From: Caulobacteraceae bacterium
GTDB taxonomy: Bacteria > Pseudomonadota > Alphaproteobacteria > Caulobacterales > Aquidulcibacteraceae
Reading direction: 5' to 3'
Assembly (NCBI GenBank): GCA_016703335.1
Contig: JADJCG010000001.1
Location: forward strand, 62,001-126,000
DNA length: 64,000 nucleotides
Program-made: the position numbers and the translations under genes
In this document: positions 53,065 to 61,541 of the stretch, one piece after another
Layout of the letters: each line of letters starts with the position of its first letter
How positions within the stretch are numbered: the first letter of the stretch is position 1
The notes under the pieces: generated by a model
What the model saw: only the letters and a program-made list of their open reading frames with translations
Database searches by the model: none
What the model was told of the DNA's origin: nothing

Positions 53065-53436
53065 ATGAAACTCGGCGCATTCTCCATCAGCCTGGCGGTC
53101 AAAGACATCGCCGCCTCGCGCGCGTTCTACGAAAAGCTCGGCTTCACCGTGTTCGGCGGCAACCAGGATCAGCGCTGGCTGATCATGAAAAACGAAACGA
53201 CGTTGATCGGTCTCTTCCAGGGCATGTTCGAAAAGAACATGCTGACCTTCAATCCCGGCTGGGACGCCGACGCCAAAGCGCTCGCAAGCTTCGACGATGT
53301 TCGCGAGATCCAGAAACGTCTGAAGGCAAGCGATGTCGCGCCCTTCGCTGAAGCGGACGAAACAACCCAAGGTCCAGCGCACATCATGGTCGTCGACCCA
53401 GACGGCAATCAGATCTTGATCGACCAGCACAGATAG
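53065..53436 (+). CDS. VOC-family (glyoxalase-fold) protein
   Basis: 123 aa. SISLAVKDIAASRAFYEKLGFTVFGG is the classic VOC beta-alpha start; later GPAHIMVVDPDGNQILID supplies the C-terminal repeat. No clear full set of metal ligands (His near the start replaced), so it may be a binding protein or a non-metal VOC enzyme. It starts 11 bases after the DUF4199 gene and GGAG precedes the ATG. Function unknown. Confidence 0.88.
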   Translation: MKLGAFSISLAVKDIAASRAFYEKLGFTVFGGNQDQRWLIMKNETTLIGLFQGMFEKNMLTFNPGWDADAKALASFDDVREIQKRLKASDVAPFAEADETTQGPAHIMVVDPDGNQILIDQHR

Positions 53437-54203
53437 GGCGTTCGGCGGCCGGGGATGTACCTAATTGCCGAGGTGTTTCTGATGGCCGCCCACCGCACTC
53501 TCGACGCGCTGATCAGCCGAAGGACGCGCGCGGCCTTGGTCAAGAAAACTGGAAAGCCTGGTTGCCGCGACGAAGGGCCGCGGATTTGAAATCAAGCTCT
53601 TTTGGCCTGCCGAAGGGCGGACGTCACGATCATCGAAGAAAGGAATGAGACCGCGCCGGGGGCCGGGAAGCCGCGAAGACAAGAAGGACAAAAAAAAACC
53701 CCCCCCCCCACCACACCACACCCCCGTTCTGGCGTTCCTCCAAACCGACAGGCGCGAATTGCGCATCGGGGGAGCAAGGATCCATTACGTCGCACGTTGC
53801 GCGATCGCTTGGAAGCACAATGCGGCGGCGAAACCATGCAGTGGAACGAACAACCGCCCATACGAGCGGTGGCGCTACCGACGCGGGATTTCGAGGGGGG
53901 GGTTTGGGCGCCCTTGGCGCCACTGCGGCCCTTGACAGGCGCGAAGCAACCCAGAACGGCTTGGCAGACGCGGCTCGCGCCCGAGCTAGCGCGATGGGGC
54001 GCGCGTGGCCGACCGCGGGTCAATCCTCGTGGCGGGCACGAGCTTCGAGCGCCGCGACCGCGTGTGAAAGCGACCGACTCACGCCGACTACGAACCTGCG
54101 CACACAACGCATTGCCAGCACATCCGTGCTCGAGCCTGGAGGCGTTCATCGCCCGCTAACCGCTAGCCGCGGTCTTCTTCGCAAAGGGATGTCACCTCAG
54201 CGC
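53437..54203. other. Unresolved stretch with a 9-A/11-C homopolymer
   Basis: No gene can be read continuously. Frames show coding-like fragments, for example KLESLVAATKGRGFEIKLFW near 53540-53605 and MQWNEQPPIRAVALPTRDFEG near 53840-53900, in different frames. A run of nine A and eleven C at 53690-53709 followed by ACCACACCACACCCCC is unlike the rest of the window. A longer frame 53820-54551 and its complement run into phaA and are shadows. Local assembly error around one or two genes is likely. Confidence 0.45.
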
Positions 54204-55376
54204 TCAGCGCTCCACGCAGACCGCGATGCCCATGCCGCCGCCGATGCAGAGCGTGGCGAGGCCTTTGCTTTTGCCGCGGCGTTGCAGTTCGAACAGCAGC
54301 GTCGTCAGCACGCGCGCGCCCGAGGCGCCGATCGGGTGACCGATGGCGATCGCGCCGCCATTGACGTTCACGAGGTCAGTGTCCCAGCCCATGTCCTTGT
54401 TCACGGCGCAGGCTTGCGCGGCGAAGGCTTCGTTGGCTTCGACCAGATCGAGATCGGTAACTTTCCAGCCGGCGCGTTCAAGCGCGGCTTGCGACGACGG
54501 GATCGGGCCCGTGCCCATCACCGACGGATCAACACCGCGCGAGGCCCATGACGCGATGCGCGCGAGCGGCGTGAGGCCGCGCTTGGCCGCTTCGTCCGCC
54601 GTCATCAGCACCAAAGCAGCTGCGCCGTCATTGATGCCCGAGGCGTTGGCGGCCGTCACCGTGCCGTCCTTCTTAAACGCGGCGCGGAGCTTGGCTGCGC
54701 CTTCGATCGTGGCGTCGTGCTTAATGTATTCGTCGTTCTCAACGATCGTGTCGCCCTTGCGGCCTGACACCGTCACCGCGACGATCTCATCTTTGAACTT
54801 GCCGGCCTTTTGTGCTGCGCTCGCCTTCTGTTGGCTCAGCGTCGCGAACTGATCTTGTTGCTCGCGCGTGATCTGCCACTTCTCGGCGACGTTCTCGGCG
54901 GTGACGCCCATGTGATATTGATTGAAGACGTCCGTGAGGCCGTCCTTGATCATGGTGTCGCTGAAAGACACGTCGCCCATCTTCGTGCCGGTGCGCAGCA
55001 TGGCCGCGTGCGGCGAAAGGCTCATGCTCTCCTGCCCGCCGGCGACGATGATCTTCGCGTCGCCCGCCATAAGCTGCTGGTAGCCGACGACAACGGCGCG
55101 CAGGCCCGAACCGCAGACCTGGTTCAGCGACCAAGCCGGAGCATCGTCCGTGATGCCGGCGGCACGGCTGGCTTGGCGGGCCGGGTTCATGCCTTGGTTG
55201 GCCGTCAGCACCTGGCCCAGCACCACCTCGGACACCTCTTTCGGGTCGACCTTTGCGCGCTGCAGCGCGCCGGTGATCGCGGTCTTTCCCAGCTCATGCG
55301 CGGGCACCGCAGCAAAAGCGCCGTTGAACGAGCCGACGGGCGTACGGGCGGCGGAGACGATGACGATATCTGTCAT
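54204..55376 (-). CDS. phaA: Acetyl-CoA C-acetyltransferase (thiolase) PhaA
   Basis: Condenses two acetyl-CoA to acetoacetyl-CoA. 390 aa, the thiolase length. NQVCGSGLRAV holds the nucleophilic Cys, NGGAIAIGHPIGASGAR the catalytic His and CIGGGMGIAV the second Cys. SAARTPVGSFNGAF at the start is typical. It supplies PhaB and the crotonyl-CoA branch into the ethylmalonyl-CoA pathway. It is divergent from phaR with 211 bases between the starts. Confidence 0.95.
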   Translation of the reverse strand: MTDIVIVSAARTPVGSFNGAFAAVPAHELGKTAITGALQRAKVDPKEVSEVVLGQVLTANQGMNPARQASRAAGITDDAPAWSLNQVCGSGLRAVVVGYQQLMAGDAKIIVAGGQESMSLSPHAAMLRTGTKMGDVSFSDTMIKDGLTDVFNQYHMGVTAENVAEKWQITREQQDQFATLSQQKASAAQKAGKFKDEIVAVTVSGRKGDTIVENDEYIKHDATIEGAAKLRAAFKKDGTVTAANASGINDGAAALVLMTADEAAKRGLTPLARIASWASRGVDPSVMGTGPIPSSQAALERAGWKVTDLDLVEANEAFAAQACAVNKDMGWDTDLVNVNGGAIAIGHPIGASGARVLTTLLFELQRRGKSKGLATLCIGGGMGIAVCVER

Positions 55377-55426
55377 GTGAGCGGGCTCCTGAGCAGGGCT
55401 AGGGTATTGGGCTAGAAGGGAGACTT

Positions 55427-55492
55427 ATGGGGCAGCTATCGCACAAGCGGCGCGCGAAATCCACGCGCGCGAACTACCGTCGCCACGCCTAA
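55427..55492 (+). CDS. Tiny basic ORF before phaR
   Basis: A 21-codon frame with a good Shine-Dalgarno (AGAAGGGAGA) gives MGQLSHKRRAKSTRANYRRHA: 8 of 21 residues are Lys/Arg. It lies in the phaA-phaR intergenic region, 95 bases upstream of phaR. It could be a leader or small protein, or chance. No homologue recognised. Confidence 0.3.
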   Translation: MGQLSHKRRAKSTRANYRRHA

Positions 55493-55587
55493 ACGGCGGC
55501 TCTCTCTTGCATTGCGGCGAAGGAAGCTGGATTCTCCAACCCTGCCCCACCTTCGCGGGCGCCAGAAAACCAAAAGGGACAACCCAA

Positions 55588-56246
55588 GTGGCGGATACGA
55601 GTGGCCCGGCAACGGGGGAAGCCGGCGGCGCTGAGGCTCAAGCCGACCCGATCATCATCAGAAGTACGCCAACCGGCGCCTCTACAATACGGGCGAGAGC
55701 AAATACGTCACCCTCGACGATCTCTCCGAGATGGTGCGCGCCAATAACGACTTCATCGTCCTCGACGCCAAGAGCGGCGACGACATCACCCGCTCAGTGC
55801 TGACCCAGATCATTTTCGAGCAAGAGAGCAAAGGCCAGAGCATGTTGCCGGTGCAGTTCCTGCGCCGCCTCATCCGCTTCTATGGCGACCAGATGCAAGG
55901 CTTCCTGCCGCCTTATCTCGAGATGAGCATGGAGAGCTTCTCCAAGGCGCAAGAGCAGATGCGCGAGAACATGTCGCGCGCGTTTGGCGCGACGACGCCG
56001 ATGGCGGCGTTCGAAGAGCAAGCCCAACGCAACATGGCGCTCTTTCAGCAAGCCATGAAAGTCTGGGCGCCGTTCGCCGCCGGCAACATGTCGGGGATGC
56101 CGGGCATTCCGGGAATGCCAGGCATGAACGCGCCGAAGTTCAATAGCGCCGACGAAGAAGACAAAGACGAGCAGCTCGCCGAACTGCGTAAGCAGATGGA
56201 AGCAATGCAGAAGCAGCTCGATCTGATGGCGCGCTCAAAAGGCTGA
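55588..56246 (+). pseudogene. phaR: Polyhydroxyalkanoate synthesis regulator PhaR, frameshifted near 55662
   Basis: GTG start after AAGGGA. First frame: VADTSGPATGEAGG ... ADPIIIR; second frame: KYANRRLYNTGESKYVTLDDL, then NDFIVLDAKSGDDITR, the conserved PHB/PHA accumulation regulator DNA-binding and associating domains, and a Gln/Met-rich C-terminus with a GMPGIPGMPGM repeat. One base is missing in ATCATCA(A)GAAG. PhaR represses phasin and PHB genes when polymer is low. Rejoined length about 219 aa. Confidence 0.9.
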
Positions 56247-56314
56247 TAGTTAGCCAAACGCACAACACGAAAGCGGTTTGCCACGGCTTCGCTGTGTGCA
56301 ATGGCTTGCGCAAT

Positions 56315-57278
56315 ATGGCGCGCAAGCTTGCGGCAAGCCTGAGTGAGTTTGACATCCGCGAGCGCTTGGCGCCGCGCGCCCCCGTTTGGCTTGTCCAAAT
56401 CGGGTTCGCCTTTGTGTGCATCTTCGCGGAGATCGTGTCCGCGCGCTCATCAACCAAGTCTTCCCAGGCGCCGCGCCGTTCGCGCTGATTTACCCTGCCA
56501 TCCTTGCCGCCAGTTTGTTCGCCGGCTGGCAATCCGGCCTGATCGTGCTCGCGATCTCCGAACTGCTCGCTTGGTATTTTGTTCTGCCCGTCGTCAGAAG
56601 TTTCACGATGGCAAACGCCGCCGCCGATGGCCCGCGGCTCGTCGTCATTTTTCTCTCAGGCCTAATCGTCATCTTCCTCGCCAGCGCGTTTCGCGGCGCC
56701 GTGCGCAGCGCCGCACGTTTACGGAACGCACAATTGAGCGAGCGCGATCTCCTTCTGCGGGAGATCGAGCATCGGACAAAAAACAATTTCGCGATGGTCT
56801 CCGGTCTCATCGACATGCAACGCCGACGCGCGGACAACGAAGAGGTCAAAACGGCGCTGACCGGCGTCCTTGCACGGATTGAGAGCTTCTCGCGCGCACA
56901 CACGCATCTCCATCATGCCGGCGGCGATGTCAGCGCCGTCGAGATGCGCAATTACATTACCGACCTTGGCGAAGCGCTGGCTCAGGCGCTGACGCTGCAA
57001 GGCGATGTCACATTATCCTCGGACGCTGACGACACAATCATGGATCGCGATCGCGCCGTAACGATCGGGCTGTTGATCAACGAACTCGCGCAGCGCACGA
57101 GACGGGGCCAGAGCGGGCAGGGCTGCGTCGCCGAGACGGCGTTGGCATTGACGCCAGCCGCGCGAAAGGCGGCCTAGGCCAGCGCCTGGTCGATGCGTTC
57201 GCGCGCCAAGCCAACGGCACGCTGAACATCGACAGTGACGCAACTGGCACGCGCGCGCGAACGTTGCCGGGATGCTGA
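56315..57278 (+). pseudogene. HWE/HisKA_2-type sensor kinase, broken in two places
   Basis: Starts in one frame as SLSEFDIRERLAPRAPVWLVQIGFAFVCIF; near 56440 the reading shifts to RALINQVFPGAAPFALIYPAILAASLFAGW and continues through transmembrane helices (about four in total) to EIEHRTKNNFAMVSGLIDMQ, the HisKA_2/HWE phosphoacceptor (His in IEHRTKNN). After LLINELA the next frame supplies only DGVGIDASRAKGGLGQRLVDAFARQ (G boxes), so ~50-60 bases of the ATPase N-box region are missing. Truncated, probably inactive or mis-assembled. Confidence 0.72.
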
Positions 57279-57584
57279 TCACATCCGCGCGTCCGCTCTT
57301 GTTCTGCGCTTCAAACAGCGTTTCGAGTTCGGCACGCCGGCTGCCTAGCGCGTTCTTTGCGGCTAGTCGAACGCGCTATCATCAAGTTCGGGCCGTAGAA
57401 TTGCGGATTCTTGACGAACGCCTTTGGCGGATGCGGAGCGTCGCCGACGATCGGTCCTCGGCGAGCGCCAGGCCGAGCCTTCAAAGCGGCGCCACGCCAG
57501 CCTTCGCCTGCGTTCGCACGCCGCCACCGGCGGGCGCCGAACCCTCCCGCGGCGGCGGCTTGGCAGGCGCGCGTTCGTCGAACT
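57279..57584. other. Unresolved stretch between the kinase and the amidase
   Basis: 306 bases with no credible complete gene. Open frames on both strands (57272-57598 +, 57311-57730 -, 57411-57725 +) overlap and look like shadows. Protein-like bits such as LKFDERAPAKPPPREGSAPAGGG on the minus strand suggest a frameshifted gene may be hidden near 57480-57600. I cannot assign a product. Confidence 0.35.
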
Positions 57585-59309
57585 TCAGCACACGCTAGCG
57601 TCGGATCGCCAGGGTCGGTTCCCATCACGAACGCCGCCAGGCTTGTCACCCGCACCATTTTTCGCGGGGCCCCGTGGCCCATTCCCCCTCCCACCCCAGC
57701 TTGCGCGGCTTGCGGCATCGCATGACCCACGGGGCAGCGCCGGTGGCCGCAGCCAAGTCGAGCCTTTGAGGCCGGGCTTGACGCCGACGCTTTCGATCAG
57801 CGCATCGCCGCTTTCACGCGTGCCACGTGAAACCCTTTCCCAGGCGCTTCGTTCGGGTTCCATGTCGCACCTCTCTGAACGACCTTCTTGCCATACCTGC
57901 CGGATGTGCCCGGTGTCGCGCCGGCGCACACGGGGGTGCCCGGCCAGTCTGAACAATGTTGCTTCGTCGCCGTAGCGGCCGGTGAACATCATCCCAATCG
58001 GCAAATTGCTCTCGCTCTGATGCAATGGCAGCGACAGCGATGGTTGACCGGTGAGATTGAACGGCGGCGTGAAGCCGAACGTCGTCGCCTGGCGGCGATC
58101 GAACTCTTTGAGATCGTCCATAAGCGGATTGAGATAATCGAGCCGCGGCACGTTCGTGCAGAGCACAGGCGTCAGCCATACGTCCCACACTTCAAACTTC
58201 GACAGTATCTGGCGGTTCATCAGCCGCACCTGCTGCCACGCCCAGCCGGCATCTTGCGCAGTCAGCTTCTTGCCAGCCTCGTAACCACGCCGCGCCAAAC
58301 CTTCGAGATCGTCTTCACCAGGTTCACGGCCTTTGATCTCGGTCAAGCGCCGGATCGTCGCCGAGAAGTTGGCGGCAGAAACCATCCCTTGCGCGCGATA
58401 GAGCAAGCGATAGTCAATCTCGAGCCCTTCTTCACGCACATCATGACCGAGTTGCTTCAGCGTTTCGGCCGTGCGCTCCAGCGCGGCGCGCATCTCCGGT
58501 TCAATAGGTTTGCCGTTCGGCGTCTCGCTTGAGAACGCGATGCGAAGTTTACCGGGCGCGCGTTCGATCTCTTCGAGATACGGCCGCTCCTTCTGCGGGT
58601 ATGCGAACGGGCTCGCAGCTTCGGGATAACCGGTCGCGTCCAGCATTGCCGCGCTATCGCGCACCGTGCGCGAGACGACGTGATCGACGCTTAACCCAAT
58701 GGCGCGGTCGGTATCGTGTTGACCATTCGGGTTACGATCACGCGTCGTCTTCATGCCGACAAGCCCACAGCAGGCTGCAGGAATACGGATCGAACCCAAG
58801 CCATCGCTCGCGTGCGCCAACGGCGCGATGCCGGCCGCAACCGCACTTGCCGCACCACCGGATGAGCCTCCGGCAATATGCTCGGGGTTCCATGGATTGC
58901 CGCATGGCCCGAGCAAAGCCGAATTAGTGACACCCGGAATACCGAACTCAGGCGTATTGGTTTTGCCAAACGCGACAACACCCGACGCGCGATAGCGCTT
59001 CATCAATTCACTATCACCGTCATCGGCCGCGACTTGCGCGAATCGGCTCGCGCTGGTGCGTGGCCAGCCCTTAACGCGCACGCCCAGGTCCTTGATCAGA
59101 AATGGCACGCCCTTGAACGGACCGTCTGGCAATGTGCTGGTCGTCACCGCACGCGCTTCATCGTAAGCTTTGTAAACGACGGCGTTGAGCTTCGGATTGT
59201 GGCGCTCGGTTCGCTCGATCGCGGCGTCCAAAAGCTCACCAGGCGTCACATCCCGGTTGCGGACGAGCTCCGCCAAGCCCAGCCCGTCATAGTTTGCATA
59301 GTCCCGCAT
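57585..59309 (-). CDS. Amidase signature family enzyme, 3' end uncertain
   Basis: 574 aa as read. Amidase signature: catalytic Lys in FLIKDLGV, cis-Ser and Ser nucleophile in GGSSGGAASAVAAG, SDGLGSIRIPAA. Family length is about 460-490 aa; after FTGRYGDEATLFRLAG the sequence becomes Arg-rich, so the natural end probably lies near 57940 and the last ~110 residues run into sequence that may be frameshifted. Hydrolyses an amide such as a peptide, nicotinamide or aryl amide; substrate unknown. Confidence 0.85.
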   Translation of the reverse strand: MRDYANYDGLGLAELVRNRDVTPGELLDAAIERTERHNPKLNAVVYKAYDEARAVTTSTLPDGPFKGVPFLIKDLGVRVKGWPRTSASRFAQVAADDGDSELMKRYRASGVVAFGKTNTPEFGIPGVTNSALLGPCGNPWNPEHIAGGSSGGAASAVAAGIAPLAHASDGLGSIRIPAACCGLVGMKTTRDRNPNGQHDTDRAIGLSVDHVVSRTVRDSAAMLDATGYPEAASPFAYPQKERPYLEEIERAPGKLRIAFSSETPNGKPIEPEMRAALERTAETLKQLGHDVREEGLEIDYRLLYRAQGMVSAANFSATIRRLTEIKGREPGEDDLEGLARRGYEAGKKLTAQDAGWAWQQVRLMNRQILSKFEVWDVWLTPVLCTNVPRLDYLNPLMDDLKEFDRRQATTFGFTPPFNLTGQPSLSLPLHQSESNLPIGMMFTGRYGDEATLFRLAGHPRVRRRDTGHIRQVWQEGRSERCDMEPERSAWERVSRGTRESGDALIESVGVKPGLKGSTWLRPPALPRGSCDAASRASWGGRGNGPRGPAKNGAGDKPGGVRDGNRPWRSDASVC

Positions 59310-59379
59310 GCGCGCCTCCGTGATGGCTAACGCTAGCGGTTAATTTCGGTTTGGCACGTGAAATGCAGAAATTGCGAGC

Positions 59380-59616
59380 ATGAGCGCAGCTGCCGCCTCC
59401 GTGCACGCACTTGACGCCGACTTCGAAGAAGTCGGCGATCAACGCCGGACGGACCGTCGCCAGAGCGACCGTCGCGCGCCGCGCATGCAACTCCATCCAT
59501 TGTTCGCTGCGACCCTGGTCAACCAGATCGCGTGCAAAGAGATGACCGGGACGGATGGCTATGCGCGTCCGTGGCGCGGCCCGCGCCCTGGCATCATCGT
59601 GAACGTTCGCGCTTAA
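59380..59616 (+). CDS. Small conserved-looking protein, unknown function
   Basis: 78 aa. Features: acidic N-terminal SVHALDADFEEV, a basic RRTDRRQSDRR patch, then HPLFAATLVNQIAC and a C-terminal RPGIIVNVRA. The motif layout (RRxxDRRxxDRR, LFAATLxNQI, GIIVNVRA) looks like a small alphaproteobacterial family of unknown function, from memory. It ends directly at the stop of the XRE-like gene on the other strand. Confidence 0.62.
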   Translation: MSAAAASVHALDADFEEVGDQRRTDRRQSDRRAPRMQLHPLFAATLVNQIACKEMTGTDGYARPWRGPRPGIIVNVRA

Positions 59617-59952
59617 CTAGCCGACGGCCTTTTTCTTCGACGCTTCAAACTCGGCCAGCCACGTATCGATGGCGTCGAGCCGCGCTTCGATGCTCTCGAT
59701 ACGATCACCCGGATCGGCGCCCGGCGCAGACTCGCGAACAGCGACCCCGCTGCGGATTGTGATCTCAAGCAGATCAGTCTCGAGGATGCGCGCGAACTCA
59801 GCGAGTTCGGCCGCTGTTGGTGAGCGTTCGTTGGTGAAGATGCTGTGCAGTTCACCACGATCGATGCCCGCAGCGACGGCGAGGCCGATGCGGTCAATGC
59901 CGCGCGCGGCCAAACGTTGGTCGAACCAGTCGGCATCGAAGAAGAGCGCCAT
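59617..59952 (-). CDS. XRE-like HTH DNA-binding protein
   Basis: 111 aa. N-terminal helix-turn-helix of the XRE/Cro class: IDRIGLAVAAGIDRGELHSIFTNERSPTAAELAEFARIL in pieces (GLAVAAGIDRGELHSI is the turn and recognition helix). The C-terminal third is a coiled-coil (ESIEARLDAIDTWLAEFEAS), typical for dimerisation. No ligand domain. Target unknown. It is convergent with the small protein gene, stop to stop. Confidence 0.82.
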   Translation of the reverse strand: MALFFDADWFDQRLAARGIDRIGLAVAAGIDRGELHSIFTNERSPTAAELAEFARILETDLLEITIRSGVAVRESAPGADPGDRIESIEARLDAIDTWLAEFEASKKKAVG

Positions 59953-60014
59953 TCACTCACCTTAGCTCAAGCGAAGCATAGCCCGGCGCCAAACCTGCAG
60001 GTAGGCGTCGAACT

Positions 60015-60095
60015 ATGGCTTCGTTCATCATCCCCCGATTCGGCCGTTGGCTCGACTTCACGATCGCTGTTGCGCTCGGTTTGTGGTGCATGTGA
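60015..60095 (+). CDS. Possible 26-aa membrane peptide
   Basis: ATG after CAGGTAGG reads MASFIIPRFGRWLDFTIAVAL-GLWCM to TGA: one hydrophobic segment after a short basic part. Located in the 209-base gap between the XRE gene and a membrane protein. Too short to judge; recorded as a candidate only. Confidence 0.2.
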   Translation: MASFIIPRFGRWLDFTIAVALGLWCM

Positions 60096-60161
60096 GTAAA
60101 CGCGAAATAGGCGGCAGAGCCTGCGCTCCGCCGCCCATCCGGTCGTTCACAATACCGTCGC

Positions 60162-60602
60162 TTAATGTTGGCCGGCGAATTCCACGTCGCGGCGGGCCGA
60201 GATGATCGTAACCACCACGCCAGCGAGCACGTCGAGCAGCGCCATAACCAAGATCACGAAGAACGTGCTGGTGGCGAATGCCGGGTGCAGCAAGAACTCA
60301 ACCAAGCAGATGATGAACACCAGCATCGATAGCGCGTGATTGAAGATTGCCGCGGTGCCGGTCGAGGTCGATTTTAGAAGCTCAATGAAGAGCAGGATGA
60401 GCGCGAGCAGTATGAGCACGTCGCCGAAAGCGATCGTCCACTCGGCGCCGGACGCCATAGGCATGCGGATCCACGCATCCGCCAAATGCTGACGAACTTG
60501 GGCGCCGTCGCCGTTGTTCGCTGCCGTCGCACCGAATGCCCAAATGTTGTACGTCAAAACCGGGATCAGGATCAGCGGAAAGACGTTGAAAATGGCCCCC
60601 AT
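60162..60602 (-). CDS. Integral membrane protein of unknown function
   Basis: 146 aa from the ATG after GGGGAG; the longer upstream frame is not natural. Four hydrophobic helices (FNVFPLILIPVLTYNIWAFG, IAFGDVLILLALILLFIELL, FNHALSMLVFIICLVEFLL, FFVILVMALLDVLAGVVVTI) with a soluble loop after the first. Seems to be a small alphaproteobacterial membrane family; no known domain recognised. It starts 90 bases from the stop of the glycosyltransferase gene and may share its transcript. Confidence 0.75.
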   Translation of the reverse strand: MGAIFNVFPLILIPVLTYNIWAFGATAANNGDGAQVRQHLADAWIRMPMASGAEWTIAFGDVLILLALILLFIELLKSTSTGTAAIFNHALSMLVFIICLVEFLLHPAFATSTFFVILVMALLDVLAGVVVTIISARRDVEFAGQH

Positions 60603-60691
60603 GGGACTCCCCTGCTGTTGCGTGCGAGACCGACGCCCCCGCGTCGCCGCCGTTTGTAGTGCCAGTCGTTCGCCTGGATCGACGCGATCAT

Positions 60692-61423
60692 TCATATCTC
60701 GTCTGCTCCCCCCGGCAACCGCGCCCGGCTGCGTAGCCACATAACGCCCCAGAGGTCCGTCATGTTCGCGGCTAGTCTGCCAAGATTCGTGTACTTCGAG
60801 CGACCAGCGCTCCGTTGTCGATGATTAACCTCCAAAAACTCCACTGCATAGCCTTCGCGCAGCATCAGTGCGGCCATGAAACGGTGCATGTGGTCAAAGT
60901 ACGGAAGCCGCAAAAAAGCGTCGCGTTTGAAGACTTTGACACCTGAGCCGCTGTCCACCGCATTATCCTTCAGCGCCGCGCGGCGGATGGAATTTGCGAT
61001 GCGCGACGCAGCACGCTTGCTCCAATTGTCCTGCCGCTTGAGACGGTTTCCGGCTACCATACCCAAATTGGGCGGCGCTTCCGGGCGCGTGATCTTGGCC
61101 AAAAGCTTGGGAAGATCGGCCGGATCGTTCTGGCCGTCGCCATCCAGCGTACCAACTATTGGCGCACGGGCGGCTTGCACGCCGGTACGCACAGCGCGGC
61201 TTTGGCCGGCATTGCTGCGATGGCCGAGCACGCGCAGCGCCGGCAACTCAGCCTTCAGCGCCGCAAGCTCCGCGCGCGTGTCATCACGGCTCGCGTCGTC
61301 AACGAAAATCATCTCATAGCTGCGCCCATCGAGCACCGCCGCGATTTCGCGCGCGAGGTTGGCCGCGTTGCCTTCCTCGTTCATGACGGGGACCACCACG
61401 CTGAATTCGATACTTTCGGCCAA
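60692..61423 (-). CDS. Family-2 glycosyltransferase (polyprenyl-phosphate sugar transferase-like)
   Basis: 243 aa, cytosolic. Starts EFSVVVPVMNEEGNA, FVDDASRDDT (DxD region), GTLDGDGQNDPADLP (catalytic DGD), KRDAFLRLPYFDHMHRF and EVNHRQRSAGRSKYTN. Matches dolichol-phosphate mannosyltransferase/ArnC-like enzymes, which charge undecaprenyl phosphate with a sugar. There are no C-terminal helices, as in DPMS class without membrane anchor. It is 119 bases from the divergent GT39 gene, with which it likely forms a lipid-modification pair. Confidence 0.9.
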   Translation of the reverse strand: MAESIEFSVVVPVMNEEGNAANLAREIAAVLDGRSYEMIFVDDASRDDTRAELAALKAELPALRVLGHRSNAGQSRAVRTGVQAARAPIVGTLDGDGQNDPADLPKLLAKITRPEAPPNLGMVAGNRLKRQDNWSKRAASRIANSIRRAALKDNAVDSGSGVKVFKRDAFLRLPYFDHMHRFMAALMLREGYAVEFLEVNHRQRSAGRSKYTNLGRLAANMTDLWGVMWLRSRARLPGGADEI

Positions 61424-61541
61424 AAAGGTCCCCGGGGGCGTGAAAAGCCGGGTCTCTTAGCCGCTCCCGGGCCATGAGGCGAGTGGGCGCACCCGCGGGG
61501 GCTGCAAACCGCCACGCTGATCCGGCAAATAGCGACCTTCG

